Assembly (NCBI RefSeq): GCF_963924675.1
Contig: NC_089232.1
Span: 30,640,842 to 30,704,841, forward strand
Direction of reading: 5' to 3'
Origin: Phocoena phocoena
Taxonomy: Eukaryota; Chordata; Mammalia; Artiodactyla; Phocoenidae
Length of the DNA: 64,000 nucleotides
Positions 1-10,010 of the stretch are shown piece by piece (the stretch's first letter is position 1; each line of letters starts with the position of its first letter). Both the position numbers and the translations under genes were made by a program. The notes under the pieces are model-generated. The model was not told the origin of the DNA. It saw nothing but the letters and a program-made list of their open reading frames with translations, and ran no database searches.

Positions 1-1300
1 GCACAGGGAGGGACTCAGGTGGACCTGGAAGCAGAGTCTCGCTGTGGGGAGGTACCAGCCAGTAGCTTTCCCTGTGTAGTCGGCCCTTGATTTTTCTCAC
101 CCACTGTTTCCAAGCAGCAGGGTGAGGCCCGCTGTGACGCGGCAAATCCCCTATCTTTTGTGTGAAGAAAATGTTTTGAGGGCTTAGGGGGTGGGAGGAG
201 ACTAGCAAGAAAAACCCTAAACTCTTCTCCCCTCCAACAAATTATCTTGTATAATTTTGAGAAGCGCAAAGGCCAGATCTTCTCTGTTAAAGTGAACCAG
301 AAGGAGGAAGACAGTTGGACCAAGGACAGAGGGGCTACATTTAAATACATCAAAGGCTTCCTAAAATGGGAATATATTTTGGGGACCTCACCCCCACCTT
401 TCAACTGCACCCCATGCCTATCGGTCCTGCTTTGTGGGTGATTGTTTGATCTCCACTGGCTGCTCCACCTTTAAATTCCTGTAATTTATGCTACACTGCT
501 GAGTCCCACGCCCTTTCTCAGGAAGAGGCGGGGGTTGGGGGGGAGCAGAAATGGTCCTGAGCCTGGCTCACCTGGTGGTGGAGCACACGGGGGTCTAGGT
601 AGAGTGCTGTGTTCTCTAGAGCTGTGGACGGTTTCGGTGAAACGTCTGTGTCTGACAATCGTCTTCCCTTGTACATACATGGTCTGTGTTTAGCTTTTCC
701 TAGTATTGTGAAGTTTCAAATAGGGGTTCCATGCAAATACTCTTTCTGCCACTGAAATGCCAGCCCCCCGGATTGTGCATCTTTCCCACAAGTGGTTTTG
801 CCTTTACGCTAACACTTTTTGAGCCTCTGATGTGCAGACTGATTCGTTTCTTGGGCTTTTATTTTGCAATTTTATATATATATATACACACATTATATAT
901 ATAATATATATATATTTATGGGTTGGTTTTGTACGGTTTTCTGTTTGAATCTCTGAGCACCAAAGCTGCCCTCGGATTGTCAAGAGAACTTTCCAGAGCC
1001 ACTTCCTGAGCCCCCCTCTGCTTTGGTGTTTGTGGTGCTGGGCGGTATCTCTGGCCATGGATTTCTGTATGTACGTGCTGTCTTCTCACCCGCAGATATT
1101 ACCCTAGTAAATCTACTGTGCTTGGCTTCCCGGTGTGTGACCCATCTCTCTCAGCCACCCAGTTCTTCCAGCTCCCTGGGGAGCAGAAGCCAAAGAGGGG
1201 CTCCATGTATGGAAACTTTTACCCTGGAAACCTCACGCATGGAAACCTGGACATATGAATCATTGAGTTCTGACTGGGGAGGGAGGTAATAAAATGCTAC
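1..1300 (+). other. Possible 3' UTR and polyadenylation site of an upstream gene (unidentified)
   Basis: No reading frame here looks coding, but the stretch has features of a mammalian 3' untranslated region read on the plus strand. There is a Pumilio-type element TGTACATA at 670-677 and a T/TA-rich stretch near 870-916. A variant polyadenylation hexamer AGTAAA lies at 1106-1111 and is followed about 21 bases later by a GT-rich run (GGTGTGTG, 1132-1139), the usual order for cleavage and polyadenylation. A canonical AATAAA lies further on at 1288-1293. No interspersed repeat is recognisable in the first 1.3 kb, which also fits selected sequence. The gene would lie to the left of the window and cannot be named. 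Ordinary intergenic DNA is the alternative. Confidence 0.25.
872..916. repeat. (TA)n/(CA)n microsatellite
   Basis: An imperfect alternating purine-pyrimidine run, mainly TA with a short ACACACA interruption. It was probably length-variable and lies inside the possible 3' UTR. Confidence 0.85.
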
Positions 1301-1574
1301 GGTCCTCTGAGAAGGGAAAGGCCAGGTGGATTTGCAAACAGCTCTGTGGAGGAAGGTCAATTTTGATGGGTTGGGATGGGTAGGGCTTGCAGAAACAAAC
1401 AGGAGAGGTTCACAGGCTGGAATGGAAAGAGGTGTCAGGCCAGGATCAGAGGGCTGGGGAGAGCTAAGATATCACCCCAAAGGGCAAAAGGGGAACAGAG
1501 ACACTAGAGGAGAGGAAGAAGAGGAGGAAAGAGCCATTTTGCCCCCTTCCAACTCTTCTTTACTCAAATAAGGA

Positions 1575-2030
1575 GCTCAGTGTTTGTGGAGGGTCCACAC
1601 ACATCAGTCAGGTGCTGTTTAAGTGTCTTATACATAGCACCTCATTTAATCCCCATAAAACCAGAAGGGCGATCCTATTATCATTACCCAGTTTACAGAT
1701 GAGGAAACAGGCTCAGAAATAAGAAAACTGGGGCTTCCCTGGTGGCGCAGTGGTTGAGAGTCCGCCTGCCGATGCAGCGGACACAGGTTCGTGTCCCGGT
1801 CGGGGAAGATCCCACATGCCGCGGAGCGGCTGGGCCCGTGAGCCATGGCCGCTGAGCCTGCGCGTCCGGAGCCTGTGCTCCGCGACGGGAGAGGCCACGA
1901 CAGTGAGAGGCCCGCGTACCGCAAAAAAAAAAAAAAAGAAAAGAAAACTGTCATGAGCCACAGGTTAACATGTGGTGAAGACCAAATTCAAACCGAGGTC
2001 TTCTAGGTAACCAAGTTTTTCCCACTACTG
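1575..2030 (+). repeat. MIR SINE, interrupted by a CHR SINE
   Basis: The left part (about 1600-1720) shows the characteristic MIR core: CTCATTTAATCC, then GTTTACAGATGAGGAAACAG. The right part after 1950 carries the more degraded MIR tail (CAAATTCAAACCGAGGTCTTC). A CHR SINE with its duplicated target AAGAAAACTG splits the two halves, so the MIR is the older element. MIRs are ancient tRNA-derived SINEs shared by all mammals. Confidence 0.75.
1731..1940 (+). mobile_element. CHR-type SINE (cetacean tRNA-derived)
   Basis: It starts with GGGCTTCCCTGGTGGCGCAG and ends in an A-tail. The tRNA-related head keeps an A-box-like segment (TGGCGCAGTGG) and a B-box-like segment (GGTTCGTGTCCC), the internal RNA polymerase III promoter. 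It is flanked by a perfect 10-bp duplication AAGAAAACTG (1721-1730 and 1941-1950), the mark of L1-driven insertion. It lies inside an older MIR. Two frames remain open across it, as in most copies of this family, and do not indicate a gene. Confidence 0.95.
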
Positions 2031-3240
2031 CCCATTGCCCAGTGTCCTGAGCAAAGAGACCTCTACAGAAGCAGATCTGATCATCACTCCCAGGCCCACC
2101 TGTTCCAAAAATTGCAGTCTCCTGCTGCATCCAGGTGCCCCAAAGCCCCCACAGGCTCCCCCACAGGAGCCGAGGTTCTCCCCTGCCCCAAAGCCATCAG
2201 TTTCTCCTCTCCTGAAATCACCAAGGAAACTGCCTGTAAGCAGCACAACGTCTTAGCTCTGTCTTCGCACAGCTGTGTGCACGGATCAGGCCAGGGACCA
2301 TAGTCAGTGTGCTGACATCGCTGTATAAGGCTGGCTGCAGCCGAAGGTGTCGATGCAAATGCTCAGGTTGAACAACTCCCCACCCTCGCATCCGCCACCT
2401 CCTCCTCCTAAACGTCTACTGCAAGGACGAAGGGATCCAAACATGGGAGCAGAGTGCCCTCTACCGGCCAGAAAAGCTGAGGAATGTCTTCACAGCGTAT
2501 AGTGCTGGAGGGAAGATTTAGGGTCAACCAATCGCGTGAGAAAGGGGAGGTTGCCTGGACAGGAGGGTGAAAGGACCCGCAGTGGAAGCCAGCTAGCTGA
2601 TAGCAGTGAGGGACACCTGGGACACTGGGGAAATGCTGGGGGAGGGCAAGCCTGGCCTCAAGGCAGAGAGCCAGGTGCAGGATTCCCACAGCTGGAACGC
2701 TGTTTGCAAGGTCTAGGAAACAAGGGGAGAGAGGGGATGCCTCAGCATCCTGACAAGGGTCAGAGTGCCAGGACCCCCCACGAATGCCGGCTACTCTCAT
2801 AAATATGAAAAAGGAAAATTTCAGCCAAGTTTTGCAGACTCCACTGCTGCCACACAGATAACCTCTAATCTGACAAAAGGTAACCATTAGAAACGGAAAT
2901 CTTTTCTTCTCTCTTCCTTTGGACCTTTGGACAGGGAGCCACACATCTCTGACGGGAACCATCTTTAATCTGATAGAGATCGAACTCTTTCAGGAATAAG
3001 CATGGAGAAAAATAGTGCGGTAATGATTTAGTAGTTCAAAAGCAGGAGCCAGTCTGAGAAATGGGGAGACATGCTCCTCAACGTAGCTGAGTTACTGCAA
3101 AAAACAAGAAGGTTAAGAAAATCTTTATTAATATCCACTTATCAGAAAAGACCAGCCAGTCATGAAAAGGGAGCACTTTAAACTAAGAAAAAAAAAATTT
3201 TTTTTTTTGATGATGAGAAACAATGCCGTATTTTATTTTA
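2031..3240. other. Unique sequence, no gene recognised
   Basis: Moderately GC-rich DNA without a recognisable repeat. The longest frame (184 codons, minus, 2408-2962) has no signal, domain, splice-site framing or family resemblance and is probably a chance frame. A CTCF-like site at 2453-2472 is listed separately. A T-rich run precedes the SINE at 3241. Confidence 0.5.
2453..2472 (-). promoter_or_regulatory. Candidate CTCF-binding site
   Basis: Read on the minus strand the site is TCTGGCCGGTAGAGGGCACT, close to the extended CTCF pattern TGGCCACYAGRGGGCRCT, with the strongly preferred AGAGGGCAC core. CTCF is the zinc-finger protein that anchors chromatin loops. The site lies in non-repeat DNA. 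The match is by eye and occupancy is unknown. Confidence 0.45.
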
Positions 3241-3439
3241 TCTTTTTTTGCGGTGCGGGCCTCTCACTGTTGTGGCCTCTCCCGTTGCGGAGCACAGGCT
3301 CCGGACGCGCAGGCTCAGCGGCCATGGCTCACGGGCCCAGCCGCTTTGCGGCATGTGGGATCTTCCCGGACTGGGGCACGAACCCGTGTCCCCTGCATCG
3401 GCAGGTGGACGCTCAACCACTGCGCCATCAGGGAAGCCC
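3241..3439 (-). mobile_element. CHR-type SINE
   Basis: This is a reverse-strand copy: a T-run (the A-tail) at the left, GCGGTGCGGGCCTCTCACTG, and the head GGGAAGCCC at 3431-3439. The imperfect flanking duplication is AATGCCGTATTTTA on the left and AGTGCTGTATTTTA on the right, so several substitutions have accumulated since insertion. Confidence 0.95.
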
Positions 3440-3816
3440 ACAGTGCTGTATTTTAAAACGAGGCATGGGCAGTCAACAGCAGGTTGACGATTGTTGATGA
3501 ATGAGGAGAGCATAAAGATATGTTTAGACAGGTAAGGATCTCAAGCCCAGCACCGGAAAAAATTAGCCAATCATGTGTCCAGTTGATTGGGAAATCAATC
3601 TAAGTAAATGAGAATGGGAAGGACATGGGATTAAAAAATGGTCGTGAGCAATTAAATCAAACAAGTTTATACCTAAGTCTAGTCTTTCATTGTTAACTTA
3701 ACAAACTTAAAGCAATTGTTTAAAAAGTAGTTATTGGAATACACACACACACACACTTGGAACAGCAGAGGAGTAAAATATGCTGAATTTATCATTATTG
3801 ATGAGAGGGATCTAAT
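3440..3816. other. Unique AT-rich DNA with a (CA)n run
   Basis: No gene is visible. A short ACACAC microsatellite lies at about 3740-3756. This is the 3'-side flank of the large L1 insertion that begins at 3832. Confidence 0.5.
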
Positions 3817-3831
3817 AGATTTTTCATTTTT
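3817..3831. repeat. Target-site duplication, left copy (L1-1)
   Basis: AGATTTTTCATTTTT is repeated exactly at 10906-10920. The T-rich right end merges with the T-run that represents the insert's terminal A-tail, so its boundary is uncertain by a few bases. Direct repeats of this length are made by L1 endonuclease integration, so everything between the copies probably arrived in one event. Confidence 0.8.
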
Positions 3832-4595
3832 TTTTCACACACACACACTGTATTTTATTTTTTACAAAGGATAAATAAACTGACACCAAGCATTGTAAAT
3901 GGATGACCACAACAAAAGCAACAATGATTGCAATTACCAAACATGAAACACACTCATACTATGTCATAATATTGACATTCAGTCCAGGAATCCTCCACTG
4001 TAACAGCTCCTTTACTTTGCAGTGAAAATTGATTTGTATATTTTTTTCCTCTGAGTCCTTGTGGGATTTTTTAAAATTCAAACAGAAAGTCACAAAAATT
4101 GTAATCATCCTCATCAGGTCACTCAGTCCCATGTAATTAATTTTTTTTCATCTTGATCTTTTGTTAGCACTTTTAGGAATTCATCAGTTTTCCATTAGAG
4201 TTCTGAAAATACTTATTCATTCAGTTCAGCAGTATAGTCAGTTACCAGAAACCTGTACTTGTCAGAGTCTTTTCCATGGATTCCTTGAAGATGAAACCCT
4301 CTTATAGGAACATTTTTGCAAAAGCATCAGAGTACACCCAGAACTGTCTGTAAATGACAAAAGACTTAAAAATGACCACCGTTAAAGATTTGATGAAAGT
4401 TCATAATAATGCAATTGACAAGGAAATATAGTTATTTCTGAGATACACATTTTAAAGTAATAACTAGAATTATGACTTATAACATTATACCAGAACATAT
4501 AAGATTTTTAGAAATTTCATGTCATGTCTGAAACATTTATATTAATGTATTTCCATACAAATAACCCAAAGAAAGTTTAGTATTAGTTGTTTTGT
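3832..4595 (-). mobile_element. Probable L1 3' transduction (non-L1 DNA carried by L1-1)
   Basis: The segment lies between the recognisable L1 3' end (near 4596-4610, minus strand CTGCTGTATAAAACAAAC) and the duplicated target site. It does not resemble L1 3' UTR sequence. Read on the minus strand it ends with AATAAA, then a TACAG and a TG run, and then a short A-run (3827-3835), so it has its own polyadenylation signal and tail. That is the structure made when L1 transcription runs past its own weak signal into genomic flank. A partly open frame on the minus strand (about 4400 to 4123, two internal stops, one likely frameshift) contains KDSDKYRFLVTDYTAELNE. I do not recognise it, but it could be a decayed coding fragment from the source locus. 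A chimera formed by template switching between an mRNA and L1 RNA is the alternative. Confidence 0.6.
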
Positions 4596-7500
4596 TTGTT
4601 TTATACAGCAGGTTCTTATTAGTCATCAATTTTATACACATCAGTGTATACATGTCATTCCCAATCGCCCAATTCAGCACACCATCATCCCCATCCCACC
4701 GCGGTTTTCCCCCCTTGGTGTCCATACATTTGTTCTCTACATCTGTGTCTCAACCTCTGCCCTGCAAACTGGTTCATCTGTGCCATTTTTCTAGGTTCCA
4801 TATACATGCGTTAATACACGATATATGTTTTTCTCTTTATGACTTACTTCGCTCTGTATGACAGTCTCTAGATCCATCCACATCTCAACAAATGACTCAA
4901 TTTTGTTTCTTTTTATGGATAATATTCCACTGTATATATGTGCCACATCTTCTTTATCCATTCGTCTGTCGATGGGCATTTAGGTTGCTTCCATGACCTG
5001 GCTATTGTAAATAGTGCTGCAGTGAACATTGTGGTACATGACTCTTTTTGAATTATGGTTTTCTCTGGGTATATGCCCAATAGCGGGATTGCTGGATCAT
5101 ATGGTAATTCTATTTTTAGTTTTTTAAGGAACCTCCATACTGTTCTCCATAGTGGCTGTATCAATTTACATTCCCACCAACAGTGCAAGAGGGTTCCCTT
5201 TTCTCCACACCCTCTCCAGCATTTGTTGTTTGTAGATTTTCTGATGATGCCCATTCTAACTGGTGTGAGGTGATACCTCATTGTAGCTTTGATTTGCATT
5301 TCTCTAATAATTAGTGATGTTGAGCAGCTTTTCATGTGCTTCTTGGCCATCTGTATGTCTTCTTTGGAAAAATGTCTATTTAAGTCTTCTGCCCATTTTT
5401 GGATTGGGTTGTTTGTTTCTTTAATATTGAGCTGCATGAGCTGTTTATATATTTTGGAGATTCATCCTTTGTCCGTTGATTCGTTTGCAAATATTTTCTC
5501 CCATTCTGAGGGTTGTCTTTTCGTCTTGTTTATGGTTTCCTTTGCTGTGCAAAAGCTTTGAAGTTTCATTAGGTCCCATTTGTTTATTTTTGGTTTTATT
5601 TCCATTACTCTAGGAGGTGGATCAAAAAAGATCTTGCTGTGATTTATGCCAAAGAGTGTTCTTCCTATGTTTTTTTCTAAGAGTTTTATAGTGTCTGGTC
5701 TTACATTTAGATCTCAAATCCATTTTGAGTTTATTTTTGTGTATGGTGTTAGGGAGTGTTCTAATTTCATTCTTTTACATGTAGCTGTCCAGTTTTCCCA
5801 GCACCGCTTATTGAAGAGACTGTCTTTTCTCCATTGTATATCTTTGCCTCCTTTGTCATAGATTAGTTGACCATAGGTGCATGGGTTTATCTCTGGGCTT
5901 TCTATCTTGTTCCATTGATCTATGTTTCTGTTTTTGTGCCAGTATCATATCGTCTTGATTACTGTAGCTTTGTAGTATAGTCTGAAGTCAGGGAGCCTGA
6001 TTCCGCCAGCTCTGTTTTCTTCCCTCAAGACTGCTTTCGCTATTCAGGGTCTTTTGTGTCTCCATACAAATTTTAAGATGATTTGTTCTAATTCTATAAA
6101 AAATGTCATTGGTAATTTAATAGGGATTGCACTGAATCTGTAGATTGCTTTGGGTAGTATAGTTATTTTCACAATATTGATTCTTCCAATCCAAGAACAT
6201 GGTATATCTCTCCATCTGTTGGTATCATCTTTAATTTCTTTCATCAGTGTCTTATAGTTTTCTGCATACAGGTCTTTTGTCTCCCTAGGTAGGTTTATTC
6301 CTAGGTATTTTATTCTTTTTGTTGCAATGGTAAGTGGGAGTGTTTCCATAATTTCTCTTTCAGATTTTTCATCATTAGTGTATAGGAATGCAAGAGATTT
6401 CTGTGCATTAATTTTGTATCCTGCAACTTTACCAAATTCATTGATTAGCTCTAGTAGTTTTCTGGTGACATATTTAAGATTCTCTATATATAGTATCATA
6501 TCACCTGCAAACAATGACAGTTTTACTTCTTCTTTTCCAATTTGTATTCCTTTTATTTCTTTTTCTTCTCTGATTGCTGTGGCTAGGACTTCCAAAACTA
6601 TGTTGAATAATAGTGGTGAGAGTGGATATCCTTGTCTTGTTCCTGATCTTAGAGGAAATGATTTCAGTTTTTCACCATTGAGAATGATGTTTGCTGTGGG
6701 TTTGTTGTATATGGCCTTTATTATGTTGAGGTAGGTTCCTTCTATGCCCACTTTCTGGAAAATTTTTATCATAAATGGGTGTTGAATTTTGTCAAAAGCT
6801 TTTTCTGCGTTTATTGAGATGATCATATGTTTTTTTCCTCAATTTGTTAATATGGTGTATCATATTGATTGATTTGCATATATTGAAGAATCCTTGCATC
6901 CCTGGGATAAATCCCACTTGATCATGGTGTATGATCCTTTCATTGTGTTGTTGGATTCTGTTTGCTAGTATTTTGTTGAGGATTTTTGCATCTATATTCA
7001 CCAGTGATATTGGTCTGTAATTTTCTTTTTTTGTAGTATCTTTTTCTGGTTTTGGTATCACAGTAATGGTGGTCTCATAGAATGAGTTTGGGAGTGTTCC
7101 TTCCTCTGCAATTTTTTGGAAGAGTTTGAGAAGAATAGGTGTTAGCTCTTCTCTAAATGTTTGATAGAATTCACCTGTGAAGCCATCTGGTCCTGGAGTT
7201 TTGTTTGTTGGAAGATTTTTGATCACAGTTTCAATTTCATTACTTGGATTGGTCTGTTCATATTTTCTATTTCTTCCTGGTTCAGTCTTGGAAGGTTATA
7301 CCTTTCTAAGAATTTGTCCATTTCTTCCAGGTTGTCCATTTTATTGGCATAGAGTGGCTTGTAGTAGTCTCTTAGGATGCTTTGTATTTCTGCGGTGTCT
7401 GTTGTAACTTCTCCTTTTTCATTTCTAATTTTATTGATTTGAGTCCTCTCCCTCTTTTTCTTGATGAGTCTGGCTAATGGCTTATCAATTTTGTTTATCT

Positions 7501-7830
7501 TCTCAAAGAACCAACTTTTAGTTTTATTGATCTTTGCTCTTGTTTTCTTTGTTTCTATTTCATTTTATTTCTGCTCTGATCTTTCTGATTTCTTTCCTTC
7601 TGCTAACGTTGGGTTTTGTTCGTTCTTCTTTCTCTAGTTCCTTTAGGGTGTAAGGTTACTTTGTTTACTTGAGATTTTTCTTGTTTCTTGAGGTAGGCTT
7701 GTATAGCTACAAACTTCCCTCTTAGAAATGCTTTTGCTGCCTCCCATAGGTTTTGAATCGTTGTGTATTCATTGTTGTTTTTCTCTAGGTATTTTTTGAT
7801 TTCCTCTTTGATTTCTTCAGTGAGCTCTTG

Positions 7831-8056
7831 TTTTTTTTTTTTTTGTTGTTGTTGTTGTTGTTTTGCAGTATACAGGCCTCTCACTGCTGTGGCCTCTCCC
7901 CCCGCAGAGCATAGGCTCCAGACGCACAGGCCCAGCGGCCATGGCTCACAGGCCCACCTGCTCTGTGGCATGTGGGATCCTCCCGGACCGGGGCATGAAC
8001 CCGCGTCCCCTGCATCGGCAGGCGGACTCCCAACCACTGCGCCACCAGGGAAGCCC
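7831..8056 (-). mobile_element. CHR-type SINE inside L1-1 ORF2
   Basis: Reverse-strand copy with a long T-run followed by (GTT)n as the tail and the head GGGAAGCCC at 8048-8056. The flanks share CTCTTG (…GAGCTCTTG and TCTCTTGG…), so the target was L1 ORF2 sequence and the SINE is younger than L1-1. Confidence 0.95.
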
Positions 8057-8100
8057 TCTCTTGGTTATTTAGTAACGTATTGTTTAGCCTCCATGTGTTT

Positions 8101-8311
8101 ATTTATTTATTTTTTTTTTGTGGTACGCAGGTCTCTCACTGTTGTGGCCTCTCCCGTTGTGGAGCACAGGCTCCAAACGCACAGGCTCAGTGGCCATGGC
8201 TCATGGGCCCAGCCGCTCCGCGGCATGTGAGATCTTCCCGGACTGGGGCACTAAACTGTGTCCCCTGCATCGGCAGGCGGACTCTCAACCACTGCGCCAC
8301 CAGGGAAGCCC
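8101..8311 (-). mobile_element. Second CHR-type SINE inside L1-1 ORF2
   Basis: Only 44 bp from the previous SINE and in the same orientation. The tail is (ATTT)n plus T-run, the head GGGAAGCCC ends at 8311, and flanking duplications are CATGTGTTT and CATGTTTTT. It disrupts the connection between endonuclease and reverse transcriptase. Confidence 0.95.
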
Positions 8312-9099
8312 ATGTTTTTGTTTTTTACGTTTTTTTCCCCTGTAATTCATTTCTAATCTCATAGCGTTGTGGTTAGAAAAGATGCTTGATATGATTTCAA
8401 TTTTCTTAAATTTACTGAGGCTTGATTTGTGACCCAAGATGTGATCTATCCTGGAGGACATTCCGTGCGCACTCGAGAAGAAAGTGTCATCTGCTGTTTT
8501 TGGATGGAATGTCTTATAAATATCAATTAAATCTATCTGGTCTATTGTGTCATTTAAAGCTTCTGTTTCCTTGTTTATTTTCATTTTGGATGATCTGTCC
8601 ATTGGTGTAAGTGAGCTGTTAAAGTCCCCCACTATTATTGTGTTACTGTCGATTTCCTCTTTTATAGCTGTTAGCAGTTGCCTTATGTATTGAAGTGCTC
8701 CTATGTTGGGTGCATATGTATTTATAATTGTTATATCTTCTTCTTGGATTGATCCCTTGATCATTATGTAGTGTCCTTCCTTGTCCCTTGTAACATTCTT
8801 TATTTTAAAGTCTATTTTATCTGATATGAGTATAGCTCCTCCAGCTTTCTTTTGATTTCCATTTGCATGGAATATCTTTTTCCATCCCCTCATTTTCAAT
8901 CTGTATGTGTCCCTATGTCTGAAGTGGGTCTCTTGTAGACAGCATATATATGGGTCTTGTTTTTGTATCCATTCAGCAAGCCTGTGTCTTTTGGTTGGAG
9001 CATTTAATCCATTCACATTTAAGGTAATTATCGATATGTATGTTCCTATGACCATTTTCTTAATTGTTTTGGGTTTGTTTTTGTAGGTCCTTTTCTTCT

Positions 9100-10010
9100 T
9101 TTTTGTTTTCCACTTAGAGAAGTTCCTTTAGCATTTTTTGTAGAGCTGGTTTGGTGGTGCTGAATTCTCTTAGCTTTTGCTTGTCTGTAAAGCTTTTGAT
9201 TTCTCCATCGAATCTGAATGAGATCCTTGTCAGGTAGAGTAGTCTTGGTTGTAAGTTCTCCCCTTTCCTCACTTTAAGTATATCATGCCACTCCCTTCTG
9301 GCTTGTAGGGTTTTTGCTGAGAAAGCAGCTGTTAATCTTATGAGAGCTCCCTTGTACGTTATTTGTCACTTTTCCCTTGCTGCTTTCAATAATTTTTCTT
9401 TGTCTTTAATTTTTGCCAATTTGATTACTATGTGTCTCGGCGTGTTTCTCCTTGGGTTTATCCTGTATGGCACTTGCTGCACTTCCTGGACTTGGGTGTC
9501 TATTTCCTTTCCCATGTTAGGGAAGTTTTCAACTATAATCTCTTCAAATATTTTCTCTGGTCCTTTCTCTCTCTCTTCTCCTTCTGGGACCCGTATAATG
9601 TGAATGTTCTTGCATTTAATGTTGTCCCAGAGGTCTCTTAGGCTGTCTTCTTTTCATTCTTTTTTCTTTATTCTGTTCCGCAGCAGTGAATTCCACCATT
9701 CTGTCTTGCAGGTCACTTATCCGTTCTTCTGGCTCAGTTATCCTGCTATTGATTCCTTCTAGTGTAGTTTTCATTTCAGTTATTGTATTGTTCATCTCTG
9801 CTTGTTTGTTCTTTAATTCTTCTAGGTCTTTGTTAAACATTTCTTGCATCTTCTCGGTCTTTACCTCCATTCTTTTTCCGAGGTCCTGGATCATCTTCAC
9901 TATCATTATTCTGAATTCTTTTTCTGGAAGGTTGCCTATATCCACTTCATTTAGTTGTTTTTCTGGGTTTTATCTTGTTCCTTCATCTGGTACATAGCCC
10001 CCTGCCTTTT
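9100..10010 (-). pseudogene. L1-1 ORF1 (RNA-binding chaperone), frameshifted
   Basis: ORF1 protein coats L1 RNA as a trimer. The remnant at 9945-9616 gives NLPEKEFRIMIVKMIQDLGKR followed by a coiled-coil-like heptad region (MFNKDLEELKNKQAEMNNTI…). The frame shifts near 9650, and the RNA-recognition and C-terminal parts continue in another frame to about 9100. A second shift upstream of 9945 separates the usual MKRQ…YQMKEQ start (near 10010). Not functional. Confidence 0.85.

Larger units (their letters stand above)
4791..9055 (-). pseudogene. L1-1 ORF2 (endonuclease/reverse transcriptase), broken
   Basis: ORF2 nicks target DNA and reverse-transcribes L1 RNA at the nick. The start at 9055 gives MVIGTYISIITLNVNGLN, the normal L1 ORF2 beginning. 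The apurinic-like endonuclease is open for about 245 codons: LNVNGLN, LQETH, NTYAPN, GDFN and RIDHILGH are visible, but the final SDH motif reads SNH. CHR SINEs at 8101-8311 and 7831-8056 split the frame. The reverse transcriptase (7226-6044, frameshifted) shows [17 protein letters not shown] and [11 protein letters not shown]. Its motif A reads NAEKAFD (expected DAEKAFD) and motif C reads AGDM (expected ADDM), so two catalytic aspartates are lost. The C-terminal cysteine-histidine segment ([18 protein letters not shown]) remains near 5230. Confidence 0.92.

Noticed and set aside
1731..1940. tRNA gene suggested by A-box and B-box sequences
   Set aside because: The boxes belong to tRNA-derived SINEs; no cloverleaf with an intact anticodon arm and acceptor stem was found, and the elements carry A-tails and target duplications.
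2408..2962. 184-codon minus-strand frame near a CTCF-like site
   Set aside because: No family resemblance, no start context or splice support; probably chance.
7763..8230. 155-codon frame with recurring SGHGSQAHLL and AEHRLQTHR words
   Set aside because: This peptide pattern is the translation of CHR SINEs and recurs at every SINE in the window, so it is a repeat artefact.
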